From: Cinnamomum chago
Lineage: Eukaryota > Streptophyta > Magnoliopsida > Laurales > Lauraceae
Length of the DNA: 64,000 nt
NCBI GenBank assembly: GCA_038049695.1
Contig: CP142452.1
Span: 69,445,501-69,509,500 of the forward strand
Direction: 5' to 3'
Part shown: piece by piece, positions 1-11,299 of the stretch
Position numbering within the stretch: the first letter of the stretch is position 1
Layout of the letters: each line of letters starts with the position of its first letter
Made by a program: the position numbers and the translations under genes
The notes under the pieces: model-generated
Database searches by the model: none
What the model saw: only the letters and a program-made list of their open reading frames with translations
Told to the model about the DNA's origin: nothing

Positions 1-1884
1 TTACGCAATAGAAGCAATGAAACACAAGAGAAGCCTCGTGCGTCCTACACATTAGGCCCGAAGGAGAAAGATGGTTTTTATCAATATTTGAAATCGATCA
101 AGTACCTAGATGGCTATGCTGCAAATCTCTCGAGGTGTGTGACCTCAAAGAATGGGAGATTACTGGGCTTGAAAAGCCATGACTGCCATGTTCTACTGCA
201 ACGTCTTTTTCCAATTGGTATGCGTGGGTGCATGAGCAAAGAGATATGCACAACACTATTTGAGCTAGGTTGCTTTTTCGAGAACATTTGCTCAAAGGCT
301 TTGAAGCGGAGTCACTTGGAAGAATTGGAAAATAAGATAGTCCTCATACTGTGTAAGTTGGAAATGATTTTTCCTCTGGCATTCTTTGATGTGATGGTCC
401 ATTTGGCAGTTCACTTACCGCGTGAGGCTATGCTCGCTGGACCGGTGCAATATCGATGGATGTATCCAATCGAGAGGTGATTGTGTTTACCATTCTTTAA
501 ATTGTTGATTAGTATCGTATTTCATTTTTTTTATCTTGATATTGATTCATGTGTTTGAAGGTTTCTCAGAACACTACAGGGCTACGTTACCAACCGAGCT
601 CGGCCAGAAGGTTCAATCGCCAAGGCATTTATTGCCAAAGAGAGTGTTAATTTTATGAAGATGTACTTAAAAGGAGAAGTTCCTGAAGAACAGAATAACG
701 ATGAGGAGGAACGAGGCCCAGAGTTGGGTGTGTTCACCCAACGCGTCTGGCCCTTTTCACCTATCACGAGGGCTCCTAATGTGTCCGATAGGGAATGCAA
801 CATGGCCCATTGGTTTGTGTTATATAATACTCCCGAGGTCATACCTTATCTAGAGTAAGTGGTTCAGTTTAACTAATTATATGCATTACATGTAAACTTT
901 CTGATCTTCCTATATGTCACACTAATTATGTGTCACTAATACCCTGAGTAGGGAGCATAAGAGGCAAATGAATGAGCCCGGGGGACGCAACATCACCAAC
1001 TTACAACGGGAAGAGTTTTCTGGATGGTTTAGAGATCATGTACGTATAATACATGCCGAATAAATGTTATCAACTCTATATAGGTAAATCCAATTTGAAC
1101 TAATTTTAAGAAACTAATGCAGATAAACCAACTCAGATCTCAAGGGTCTCCAGAAGCAACAGATGCATTGTGGGCATTAGCAAATGGTCCTAATTGTTTG
1201 GTGCATCAATACTCGGGTTATAGGGTTAACGGTGTCCGGTTTGTCACCAAAGACCGCGACGACCGTCACAAGAGCCAAAATAGCGGGGTGGTCGTCGAAG
1301 GGGACCACAATGAGGAAAACATTGATTTTTTTGGTTACGTGACCAACATTTTTGAATTGTCATATATCAATGGTTCTGATGTTGTTTTGTTCAAATGTGA
1401 ATGGTATAATACTGGTCATAAATCGAAAATTTATATCGATGCACATGTCACAAGCATTTACATTAGGGATCGGTGGTATGAAGAGGATCCCTTTGTCTTG
1501 CCAAATCAGGTAAATCAAGTGTTCTATGTCAATGATACGAAGTTAGGCCCAAATTGGAATGTCGTGGAACGTGTCAAGCATCGAGGTGTTTGGGATGTAC
1601 AAGAGCGAGATGAAGAAAAAGAGCCAAATGTGATAAACGAGCCGTACCAACAAGAAGAAGCCATTGAAACTGTCTCAGTATCTGTTGCTAAGGATTTTTC
1701 CTTTTGTTACACCCGGGATGACATTGAACCAGATATCATCCATGAGGATAATGAACCAACGGCTAATGGTGATGAGCCAATTGCCGATGATGGTGGTGAC
1801 GAGGACGAAACATTGGCAGAGTATATAAATGAAGAGGAAACTGATCAGTCCGACCCTGATATTGATTCTGATATGGAAATATGA
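1..1884 (+). CDS. CACTA transposase (TNP2-like), C-terminal part: DUF4218 and DUF4216
   Basis: The gene is partial and open from base 1. Likely exons are 1-476, 561-854, 952-1039 and 1123-1884, all joined by GT-AG introns that keep frame. The first exon holds the DUF4218-type segment (GLKSHDCHVLLQRLFPIG, ending WMYPIER). The splice to exon 2 restores the family's PIERFLRTL-GYV-NRARPEGSIA run. Exon 3 gives EHKRQMNEPGG...FSGWFRDH. Exon 4 gives the DUF4216-type domain (CLVHQYSGYRVNGVRF, FFGYVTNIFELSY, VVLFKCEWY) and an acidic tail rich in D and E. The catalytic N-terminal transposase half is upstream of the window. No in-frame stop was seen in these four exons. In the family this protein cuts and rejoins the element ends in the nucleus. 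Intron joins are my reading of consensus sites. Confidence 0.88.
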
Positions 1885-2033
1885 TGTGTAAAGTTTATTT
1901 CTTTATGTGTGTAAACAAGGATTAAATGCAATGGAATCATTAATTTAGCTTTCAATCAGCTAACTATTGTGCTTTTTTATATTTTTTATATATGTTTGAT
2001 CCATTTGTCATTTTTTATCATAGTTGTCAAAAA

Positions 2034-4047
2034 ATGCCGAACAAAAGAAAACTTTATGTCAAACCTGGCGCATTGGCTAAGAAGAAGAATGCTTATGAGT
2101 CAGCTAGAAATAACAATATTGAAAGGAACATTGCGCGAATGAGTTAAATTGGTGCACGACAATTGGTACAAGCACTTCAAAATCCATCTTGGCGTCAACT
2201 CTCTCTTGAAGACGAGCATGATGACATCGACAAGGAGTATAGACCATCCGGGCATAGTGAGAAAGAGTTGAATTTGTCGGATGAAGAAGAGTTAGAAGAT
2301 GAGGTTGTTATATCTAATATCAAAATTTAAACAATTGTGATATTTCTTGCGTTTATACTCACTTATTGTGTTTTTTTTTTGCGTAATTCTTGATTTATAC
2401 TAACTTATTGTGTTATCCAGTTCGCACACATGGCCTCAGGGAGACGCAGACAATACAGTGCAGAGCCTCAGGTATCAGTTGCAGATCGTATTGATGCCGG
2501 CCAGCCCGATATATCTAGCTCGCCTACTACGGGCAGCATCGTAGGTAAAAAATATTTGACCCTATTATCTTTTTCAAATTTATTAGCCAATTTTATTTTT
2601 TTTATGTTTAATAACTCATATTTGTTTGTGCCGGTTGTAGCATCATCCTCAATGCGTGCACGAGGTAGGGTGGTGGGCCATGAGTCGGAGAAGAGGATGA
2701 AGATTTTGGGCAGTCGGATTTTTGTTCCGCTAGGTGCACAATCGGGGGCATTTGAGGGTGCAAATGCCTCTACATTTGCAATCGAGCTGGGGAGTCATAT
2801 TCGCCGACTTGCACCTTTGTACAAAGAAACATGGGGAGTAATTGATGATGGGTGCAAGGAGGCAATCTTTACTGCAGCTGCGGTAATAAAAAATCTTTTA
2901 CTTCCTAATCAATATTAATTGGCTTTATTGTTTAATTATCCCACTTATGGGTTTGAAATGACAGCAAAAGTATGACTTTGGCAACTGGAAGACGGATGCA
3001 CATGTGGCAGTTGCAGTCGGAAGACTGGTGATGCATATTTACAGGGAGTTTACGGCGGAGCTATATAGAGCATATAAGAAGTTGTTGGAAAAAGGGCAAG
3101 ATCCGAAACAGTGCCCAGATGATGCGCAAAGGGCAGCCCAGTGGATCTGGCTGATTGAGAACAAATGGGAGACACCTGAGTGGAAGGTAACTAAATTTTT
3201 CTAGTGTGGGTGTGTGTATGGGGGGGGGGGTATTGATTTTGGTTTTGGTCTTGTTTATTTATTTGATTTCGGTACGCGGATTAAATTAGCCAATACACTA
3301 TTGCTCTTATTTTAGCTATCTTGATTATTATAATTTTTTATGGTTATGTTCCCTCAAGTTTATTTTAAATAAGCTAGCTACATTGTTTATTACTTGTAAT
3401 TTTCAGCGTAAGTCACAGAGGAATTCATAGAGCCGGAGCAAACTGAAGACGCTTCATACATCTGGATCTCGATCATTTGCAGCCCAGTTCTCGATCATGC
3501 AGGCAGATGAGCAGCAGGCTCCTCCTTCTGAAGCTGATTTATACTGACAACGACACTACATCAAGAAGAAGAACAGATGGATCACAGATCATGCTGAGGA
3601 GACACATGTGAGTTGTTTCATTAACAATATTGTATATCATTGTTTATTTCAATTTCCTAACGTATGTAAATTACATGATAATATTTGATTGCTTTGATAA
3701 TGCAGCAAAGAATGGAGACGGCACTATCGCAATCTGAAATTAACTCTCCAGCGGCTGAGCAACAAGTGATCGAGAATCTGCTAGGGAAAAGAGTTGCAAG
3801 GAGGCAAGGGTACCGTTCGAGGGGCCCATCATCATCTTCTACTAGTATTTCGATGTCGTCTGAGATGAGCACCCTTCGGCAGCAACTAGATGATTCGTTG
3901 AAAGCACAAGAAGAGTTGCGGCGACAATATGAGGACTCGCAGAAGCAAATTCAAGATCAAGCAGCTATACAGGTTCACATGCAGAGTCAGATTCAATTAC
4001 TGCTATCCCGGGTTGGTATGGACGGTTCGGGCGACTCTGAAAGCTAG
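2034..4047 (+). pseudogene. CACTA second protein (Transposase_24 / TNPA-like), with in-frame stops
   Basis: Probable exons are 2034-~2328, 2421-2540, 2641-2882, 2965-3186, 3407-3607 and 3706-4047, each bounded by GT-AG sites. The N-terminal piece MPNKRKLYVKPGALAKKKNA is basic. The middle exons match the Transposase_24 (Ptta/En/Spm) layout: LGSHIRRLAPLYKETWGVI, then a W-rich region ending ENKWETPEWK, then the conserved NR/SK-HT-GSRSF segment. The last exon encodes a Q/E-rich coiled coil of about 60 residues (MSTLRQQLDDSLKAQEELRR onward), fit for oligomerisation. There is a TAA in the first exon (2145) and TAG and TGA codons in the 3407-3607 exon, so the gene looks broken or the exon model needs change. 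The expected role is binding of the subterminal repeats at 4338-4800. Confidence 0.75.
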
Positions 4048-4337
4048 AGATATTTGATGATGATTGGATAATAGTTGGGATTTACTTTATTAAGATATTT
4101 GACTTTATTTGATTTAGGATATTACAATTTATGTGACATGGACAAGTTTTATGGATGGTTTTAGTTTATTTGTGATTGGTTCTTTTTTATTGTTTCACGA
4201 TGAATGTGGAGTTATTTGTTGTTTATTAATGCTTATGCTTGTGGAATGTTGAAAATGTAGATTTGGACAGGAAAATATTGTACAGGAATTTTTTTCTAAT
4301 TTTTTCAATTATTTTTTAATTGAAAAAAAAACTATTT

Positions 4338-4816
4338 CCCGACGCACTCTGCGTTGCCAAAAGTGGATGTTACATGCGTGGTAAATTTTAAGAATAAATG
4401 CCCGACGTGCTTTCTTTAAGCATTGATGACATTTCCCGACGCTTTAACGCGTCGTGATATAAATTACCGACGTTGTTCATGCGTCGTTAAATATTGTTTC
4501 CGACGCTAGCATGTGTGTTGGCAAATGTATAACCGACGTTGTTATGCATTGGCAATGAGGCGAGACTAACTAGTAAATTCAATTTTTTCCCGACGCTTTT
4601 GGCATTGCAGACGTTAGGGACGACGCAATAGTGCGTCGGGGAAATGACTTTTTTTTCCCGACGCTAAACATTAATACGTCGGGAATAGTTTAGCTGGCAT
4701 CTGGTAGCCGACGCGGTGCCGACGCTATGCAGTGCGTTGGTAAAACCTTTCCCGACATGGAGTTTGAAATGGTCGACGCGGATTGTGCATCGGCAAATAT
4801 GCAATTTATTGTAGTG
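4338..4816 (+). repeat. CACTA subterminal repeat array and 3' terminal inverted repeat
   Basis: Short motifs of the type CCCGACGC, ACCGACGTTG and CGTCGGG recur about every 30-60 bases in both orientations, for example near 4339, 4399, 4436, 4467, 4533, 4590, 4637, 4658, 4677, 4708, 4720 and 4751. The terminus is at 4816. CpG within the motif is often changed to TG or CA in part of the copies, as expected from methylated cytosine decay. Confidence 0.85.
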
Positions 4817-6500
4817 ATAGACTGTCGCGACAGTTCTTTTGGTACCAAATACATGCAACAAAAAAGATTATAATGACAAATATATAGGCAACTCCATTTC
4901 ACGTCTGCTTCCCCTATTTTGGCGGTCTATGTTTTTTCTTAGACAACGCATTTCGAGCCTCATTTCTTCAACGATGCTTTTCATTTCTTCCATTTTTGTG
5001 TCAATATGGCCACTTCCGGTATTTCACTTGGGAATCCATTCCGACGTAAGTTCATCCATCCAAATTCGAAGATCAAAACTTGTTTCTCCCTGCGATAAAA
5101 TGCATCACAATAAGCCATAAAATTGTAGTCAAAAGAATACATTAATGGGTGATGTTGGAATCTTAATTTACATGCAAATCCAGGCATTTCCACAATTTGC
5201 GACCAAGGTTGGATGTTGTACGAGAAGTCTTTGGAATCATAGTCTCGTATCCGCATGGGCACTTTGGAGCCCATTCTAAGTTTTGTAATAAAACCGACGA
5301 TGACCTGCCTACATATTCTTAACCTAATATGTTAATTCATATATAAGATTTCCATGTTAGAAATAAATAAAAAACTTCATATCACATATTTGAAGATGAC
5401 ATGAGAATCACATAAGACCAACCGGGTACTCCTTTCAACTGTAGCAGTAAGCAAAGCTAAAAAAAATGACTTTGCTTAGTTCACCATATTTTTTTTTCTT
5501 CTTCCTAAACAAAAAACACATTGCACCAGATGATAAAAAACCATGCCACATGAAAGACCTTAATATTTCTTTGTATGTTACTGCATAATTGTCAATGTCC
5601 CACATATGTTTTCTCAAAGGGTTCTTCATTTTCATCATACAGTTGTGCTTCGAAGTCAAAGGCCATGAGAAGCCATTACATATAAAATTTATAGTAATAG
5701 AATAAAAGGAAGTATGACAGAATAATAAATGGAAGGGAAAATAACAATTATTCAAACACAGTAGCCTCCGCCATCATTACACAAGGTTCATACTTAATCG
5801 ATATGCAATTGAAAATATGAGATAGCAATTTCGTTTATGAGTTTCATTTTTTTTTTTTGCTGAAACGACATGTTTTTTATTGTGTTTATGAGTTTTCTTT
5901 CTACGGTGAGTCTATTTGAAAAAAGAAAGAAAGAGGTAAAATTCTCATTTTTATTGAGAATCTACCATTGTCATATTAGACAATGACAATCTATCCATGG
6001 ATTGAAAAACACTTGAACACCTTTTCACCCAACATGGATTGAAACGCACATGACCTTAAAAAAAAAAATACAACGTACAAAAAAAGCATTCAAACCCAAA
6101 AAATAAAAAAAGACACTGATTCAAAATCAATCAACCTAATTACCAGAAGGGGGAAAATAAAAACGAACCCAGAATGGAAAAAAACTTAAGTAATAAAAAG
6201 GAAGATGGTAGAATCTGAACGAGGGAAGACCTACAAACCAAATCCCAACTATACAGCAGGAGAATTTGGATTCCATTCCTACAAGGAAGAAAATATCAAG
6301 TGACCAGCATCGAATATGTTTCTATTGGCTTCTTCCTGTGACACATGCATGATTCAATGCTTGCATAAGCTACCACCCATGGAAAACAAAAAAAAAAAAG
6401 TCCCGTGCATTGTGACACAATAAGACTAAACCAAAGACCATTAAAAGATGACAAACCACATACAGAAATCGAGTTGTTCATTAAATCTTACCTTTAACAG
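4817..6500. other. Spacer with unrecognised minus-strand coding-like fragments
   Basis: Directly outside the CACTA end is a perfect 14-bp palindrome (ACTGTCGCGACAGT, 4821-4834). On the minus strand 4981-5274 is an open frame of about 97 codons (MGSKVPMRIRDYDSKDFSYN at its start). A following short frame near 4880-4985 is rich in E, K, R and M, like a coiled coil (MEEMKSIVEEMRLEMRCLRK). I do not recognise either. They could be the remains of another transposon protein into which the CACTA element inserted. The rest (5280-6500) is AT-rich with poly-A and poly-T runs and no supported gene. Confidence 0.4.
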
Positions 6501-6510
6501 AGCATGGTGG

Positions 6511-6830
6511 GTCGCACAGAGGAGCCGATGATGAGGGAGACAGGACGAGTGCCTGCAGTCATCACTACGACGAAGTTGGAGAGATCAGTGAGAGCGTCGA
6601 GGTGCACCTTTAGAAATGGGATGAGGAAGTAAGACAGGGTTTGTTTCTCGTTTGGGATGGCAGAGCAGAGTGTGTCGCATGGAGGAGCCGACGATGAGGG
6701 GGACGGGACGAGCGCCTGTAGTTAACTCTGCGATGAGGTTGGAGAGATCAGAGAGAGCGTCGAGGTGATAGGGTTTGCTTCTCGTTTGGGATTGAGACCT
6801 GAAGTGGGCAAGCCTTGAAAATTTTCGGCG
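6511..6830. repeat. Two-copy tandem repeat, ~163-bp unit
   Basis: The segment starting GTCGCACAGAGGAGCCGATG at 6511 recurs in diverged form at 6674 (GTCGCATGGAGGAGCCGACG), 163 bases later. Both copies end in the stretch AGAGCGTCGAGGTG and share the following GGTTTG-TTCTCGTTTGGGAT. The copies are GC-rich against an AT-rich background and might be a decayed 5' leader or exon on the minus strand; no convincing frame was found. Confidence 0.7.
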
Positions 6831-6919
6831 GGCTTTAAGTCATTGGTTTTTTCCATGGGTCACATGTGCTCATCGCACGCTTGAGCGGATGATCTCTTGC
6901 ACTTGAGCTGAAGAGAGGG

Positions 6920-7600
6920 GGGCTATATATATTCATGTGCATCCATCACTCACCCCTGTTGTGGTGAGGGAGAACGTAGTTGGGTTGACTTTATGATGCA
7001 TCCAAACTATCCACACACATGGAACTCACTTAAGAACACTAGACCCATTGATTTTTCACCTATCAAGATTGATTGGACCATTGGATCGATGGTTAAATTT
7101 TTTTCCTTTAATATAAAATAGTTAAATTTGTGAGCTATGGATGAAGGGATTTGAGGCATGAGATTGATCCCAAATTTGATATATGGGCTCATCCAAGACG
7201 TCTCTTTCCACCCCCCCTAAGTGCCACGAACAATGGGGCCCTAGGTGGGCCTCATTATGTTTGTCCCTCACAAAAAAAATATCCCCTATATATACTATAT
7301 GGGAAATATATATATATATATATATATGAGAAATTCTTAAAAACTCCCATATCTCAATAGGGGGGTTTCTTCCCCTATCTAATAGCCAATGATTTGTTAG
7401 TATTTTAAGAGATTCACCTTTGTATGAAAATATTTAGGAGAGAGAATCGAATATGTGTATCACTGATGACACATGTCACACTTTTATTGGCTAAAAGATG
7501 TTCGTTTTTTTAGAAAAAACCTGGGGAGTTTTGTAACGTAACTCTATATGTGTGTGTGTGCGCGCGCGCTTAGAACTCTGTTCAAGTGTAAATTATATTA
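6920..7600. other. Spacer with MITE end fragment and simple repeats
   Basis: Near 6925-6970 a short (TA)n is followed by a sequence close to TTCATGTGCATCCATCACTC. This resembles the end of the palindromic MITE at 49271-49449 and is probably a remnant of that family. A (TA)n tract lies at 7301-7327, and a TG/CG alternating tract at 7549-7570. No gene is visible. Confidence 0.5.
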
Positions 7601-8166
7601 TTGTTACGTGTTACTGTTATAGCTTTTTTCAAGTTTCATCAAAGAGACGTTTTTCATATATCTTATGTATAAAAATCACAATTGAACCCATGTAATTATA
7701 AATTCAAGAAATAGAATGAAATAAAGCATTTTCGCCACTTCTTCTTTCTTGATCTTAATTTATGTTTCTTGAATGTTGTGAATTCTAAAAATCAAATTTC
7801 ACAATTTTCTCCACCTACAAGTCCCACCTTAAGGTTTGGTTAATTGATTGTCCATCAAAGGATATTTTGATAATTTAAGAATCATTTTCTCATGCAAGTA
7901 TACTATGTATAGTCTATAAATAACTATTTAATTAAATATATTTCAAAAACTTCAAACTTCTAAAGATATAATAATTTAAGCATAAAAAATGTAAATTAAT
8001 TAACATATATTTACTCATATTGTTGAAGGGCTATATATGGAATTTTTATGACATGAATTTATATATTATCAAACTCACTTTCACCCAATTAGTTAAAGAC
8101 AACTCACTATCATTATGTTATTTGGGTGATCCCATCATGATGGTGTTATTTAGGCAAGCCACCTTA
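7601..8166. other. AT-rich spacer
   Basis: I see no gene. The stretch 7820-7910 resembles 9308-9420 (both run ACCTTAA, then CAATCATT/CCATCA-AAAGGATATT, then TCAT-CAAGT/CAATTGGAC-TATAT), which suggests an older local duplication flanking the LINE insertion. Confidence 0.4.
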
Positions 8167-8177
8167 AGATTTGATTT

Positions 8178-9340
8178 TTTTTTTTTTTGAAGAGTAAGTT
8201 TGTTCTTCATTTCTTCTAAAAGAATAATATACAGAAAAGAAGCTCTAGAAACCCAAATTTGGTCTTAGAGGCTCCAAATGGGGCATATCCCATTATTACA
8301 CAGATAAACGAACATTAAAATCAACAGATAAAGAATGTGAAATACACTGCCAACAGCTCTGGCAATAAGCAATCAAAGATGCCATAACATCCCAATCTCA
8401 ACATTTGAGATGTGACAAGGAATTAATCTGTTTCGACACAACTTTACTAAATCTCACCGTTGAAGGCTGAAGATCCACAAATGTGATATGAAATTTCTTA
8501 AGACCAGTTGTGATACTTCTTACTTGAAATCTCCAATTCCATGGAGAGTTCTGAGGATGCCATAATATTTGAGATAAAGAACAATCTGTTTCAAATAATA
8601 TAGATGGTAAATGGGTGGGAATAAGATCAACAAAGTGAAGAATTCCCAAATAAGAGTCCGTGGCATTTTAAATTGCACCTTCAATCAGATAGGCAGCATC
8701 ATCCCATAGGACACCAACACTCACCTGAGTAGAATAAACAAAAAGTCACCAACCTGGATAAGCAATATGGGGTGATTGTGTATTTATGTAAGAAGCATGA
8801 GGAATATTCCAATGACAAGAGATATTGTTTGGAAAAGATATTCCAAGAAATAGCACTCTACTCTGAATAGCCCGAATGATACTATTCACCATTGTTGAGG
8901 CTGAGTTACATTGAGCGTTGAAAATGCATCTATTTCTTTCAATCCAAATGTGCCAAACATGAGCACAAAAGAGTAACTTAGCCATCGTTTGAAGACCTTT
9001 ATGATGTTGATCAACACTTAGAGTTACTGACTCCACCCATTCTAATGGCGAATCACATGAGACATAGGTCAAATTTAATGTTACTAAAGGAGAAGGCCAG
9101 ACCTGTTGAGAGTAAGTGCAATGAAGCATAAGATGTGAACCATATTCCCAAGTGCAAGGACAAAACACACAGCATGAATCATAGTCCACATTTATTTAAA
9201 GTAGAAAAATCCTTAGTTTTTAACTTTCCCAAGAAGAACATCCATGCACAGATTGAATGCTTTTTAATACAGCCAAGAAACTAAAGAAAAAAAGGCCATT
9301 GAAGAATTTGACCTTAACCAAGATTTACCATATTATATGC
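8178..9340 (-). mobile_element. L1-type LINE, 5'-truncated, with zf-RVT and RNase H remnants
   Basis: The element lies on the minus strand. Its 3' poly-A appears as poly-T at 8178-8189. An 11-bp direct repeat AGATTTGATTT flanks it at 8167-8177 and 9341-9351, the target duplication expected of target-primed reverse transcription. Minus-strand translation at 8746-9189 gives a C-x2-C...H-x4-C zf-RVT block (CVFCPCTWEYGSHLMLHCTY), then HVWHIWIERNRCIFNAQ, typical after the reverse transcriptase of plant L1 elements. Downstream frames (8398-8649, LPSILFETDCSLSQILW) resemble the C-terminal part of an L1 RNase H domain. The reverse transcriptase core is missing through 5' truncation, and the coding part is split by frameshifts and stops. 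Confidence 0.85.
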
Positions 9341-9351
9341 AGATTTGATTT

Positions 9352-10046
9352 GACAATCATTCAAAGGATATTCCGGTAGTTAAGAAGTCATTTTTGTCAT
9401 GCAATTGGACTATATGTGGATATTTAAAATATACTTAAAAAAGATTTAAACTTATATAAGATAACTCAATATACATGCAATTTAAATTGGGAAATCATAA
9501 ATTAATTTCTAAATATTTAGTCATATATCGTTAAAACAATAGATAATTTTTTTAGCTAATTATATTATAGAATTTATATTCTGTTAACTACGCAAAAGTT
9601 TGTAACATTTTGATGATGATCAACAAAACCATTTAAATTATATATGGGCAATGTGAGAGAAACGACCCTCTTAGTAGGACCCACCAAGCTGCATGATGAT
9701 CATGAAAGCCTATTTGATGAAAATATTTATATAAGATATGCTCATATGCAAAAAAAAAAAAAAAAAACTCTCTATAAGATCATCTCAACCCTTTGATTCA
9801 TGGCCATAAATTTTAATTATTTTAGAGGCATCATTTTCGTACAGCTTCCATCCAACGGTGAAAAAGAGTCAGATGAGTGTCAAACTTGGACTTGTAACTA
9901 TTCAAAGGATAGTGTATGTGAAAAGACTAGATTGATTCAAGGTGGGCTTCATGCAAAAAAAAAAAAAAAAAAAAAGGGAAAGAAAAAGGAGGAATAGAAA
10001 ATAAGGGGTGTATTTAAAGTGGAGCTTGTTGAGAATTATTATATAA
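9352..10046. other. AT-rich spacer
   Basis: I see no gene. It holds A runs at about 9750-9766 and 9956-9975. Confidence 0.4.
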
Positions 10047-10549
10047 TTTTTAGGGAGAATTTCAATTAAGGCCTTAAGTTTTTGCCTTACTTCAAAAAGG
10101 AACACAAGGTTCAAAATATTTCAAATTAGCCCCTAAGTTTATTAGGAAGTCTTCAATTAAGGACATTCAATCATTTAAAGATATTTTTCATTGACTTTTT
10201 TCCTTATATTTTTTAAAATACCCGAATTACCCTTCATTTAAATCCGTGCCATGGTTTCCATTACCACTGCATGGGGACGTTGGATATCCTTGATAACCAC
10301 GAGGACACCAGTGAAGAAAATTAGAAGAATATAGAGGAAGCGAAGGAAGGTTTTATTTCAACGAAGTGTAACTTGGATATTTTCAAAAATTTAAGGGAAA
10401 GAGTTACCTGGAAATAGCTTTAAATGGATGGATGCCCTTAATTGAGAACTTCATGAAAATTAAAGAACTAATTCAAAAAGTCTAAAAGCTTATGTTCTTT
10501 TTTGAGATAAGGCAAAAACTTAAGGCCTTATTTGAAAATTTTCCTAAAA
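10047..10549. mobile_element. Non-autonomous TIR element (MITE-like), ~500 bp
   Basis: The left end TTTTAGGGAGAATTTCAATT continues as AAGGCCTTAAGTTTTTGCCTTA. The reverse complement of the right end reads TTTTAGGAAAATTTTCAAAT and then AAGGCCTTAAGTTTTTGCCTTA, so the terminal inverted repeats are about 43 bp and highly similar. There is no coding capacity. The superfamily is uncertain because the flanking A/T-rich bases leave the target duplication ambiguous; long arms on a short element would fit a Mutator-like MITE. A related but diverged end occurs at about 10890-10950 (minus sense TTTTGCCTTAATTTCAAAAG). Confidence 0.7.
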
Positions 10550-10990
10550 TTTTGAAAAACCATAAAACTCTTGTCCCATTTCCAAAAAAGTTCGTCAAAA
10601 GTTCGTCAAGGTTTGAAAATTCCAGAAAAGCATAAAAGTCTTCCATTATTTTTTCAATCAAGTCTTCTCCATAAAAAAAAATAAAAATAAAAAATGGCAA
10701 AAGTACTCATCCAAAACCAATCATTTTGATTTGCTGAAATGGGCCCCACTAGGTCATTTGGATTGGAGCTTACCATTTTTCTTAAATGACATGTTAAAGG
10801 AAAATCTTGAAAAATGACATAAAGGTATTTTTATTATTTTTCAAGCTTTTGTCTTAGAGAGGAATTAATTGAAAGAAATATAGAAAAATTTAATACTCTT
10901 TTGAAATTAAGGCAAAAGTTTTATACCTTTTTAAAAATTCCCCTTAAATATATTTACTTTTAATATTAATATTACAATTTAACCGGTGCC
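10550..10990. other. AT-rich spacer with a diverged related TIR end
   Basis: I see no gene. 10890-10950 looks like the end of a sister copy of the 10047-10549 element. The rest is A/T-rich filler with short runs. Confidence 0.4.
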
Positions 10991-11270
10991 GCGGCCCGCG
11001 GATAGAAAACCCTATCGTCGGCATTGCTATTGCCAGTAGACGTGTTTTTGCGTGGTCTCGCGGTGTATCATACTCACCCGTGGACTTGTGCCACCTCTGT
11101 CCTATATATATGTATGCAACGCCGCAAGAGGAAGAAAAACCCTATCGCCGGCGATGCGATTGCTATCTTTTGGTGTGTTGGCCATCTTTTGCTATTGCCA
11201 TAATCAGACGGATACGATGCACCTAATCTTCTCTTGTTCAAACAGCACCACTGGCAAGGTTTTGTAGAAG
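10985..11270 (+). promoter_or_regulatory. GC-rich promoter/leader-like island
   Basis: Base composition turns GC-rich abruptly (GGTGCCGCGGCCCGCGG at 10985). The phrase AAAACCCTATCG-CGGC occurs twice (near 11007 and 11138). A TATA-like CCTATATATATG lies at about 11101-11112. The following frame from an ATG near 11154 (MRLLSFGVLAIFCYCHNQTD) is short and starts like a signal peptide. It could be the first exon of a transcript running rightward, possibly a 5' UTR exon of the small gene at 34.7 kb, or a dead promoter. Nothing in the sequence proves transcription. Confidence 0.3.
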
Positions 11271-11299
11271 TTCACTTCTTCCACTGATCTGAAGTGATC

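Larger units (their letters stand above)
1..4816 (+). mobile_element. CACTA (En/Spm) DNA transposon, 3' half
   Basis: The element runs in from the left edge and ends at 4816 with GTAGTG, the reverse complement of the CACTAC terminus. Reading inward from the end gives CACTACAATAAATTGCATAT. It carries a TNP2-like transposase (to 1884) and a second Transposase_24/TNPA-like gene (2034-4047), the usual pair in plant CACTA elements. From about 4338 to 4800 the non-coding end holds at least a dozen variants of CCCGACGC/GCGTCGGG on both strands, the subterminal repeats to which the TNPA-type protein is expected to bind. The 5' end lies outside the window, so the total length and target duplication cannot be read. 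The second gene has in-frame stops, so this copy is probably not autonomous. Confidence 0.93.
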
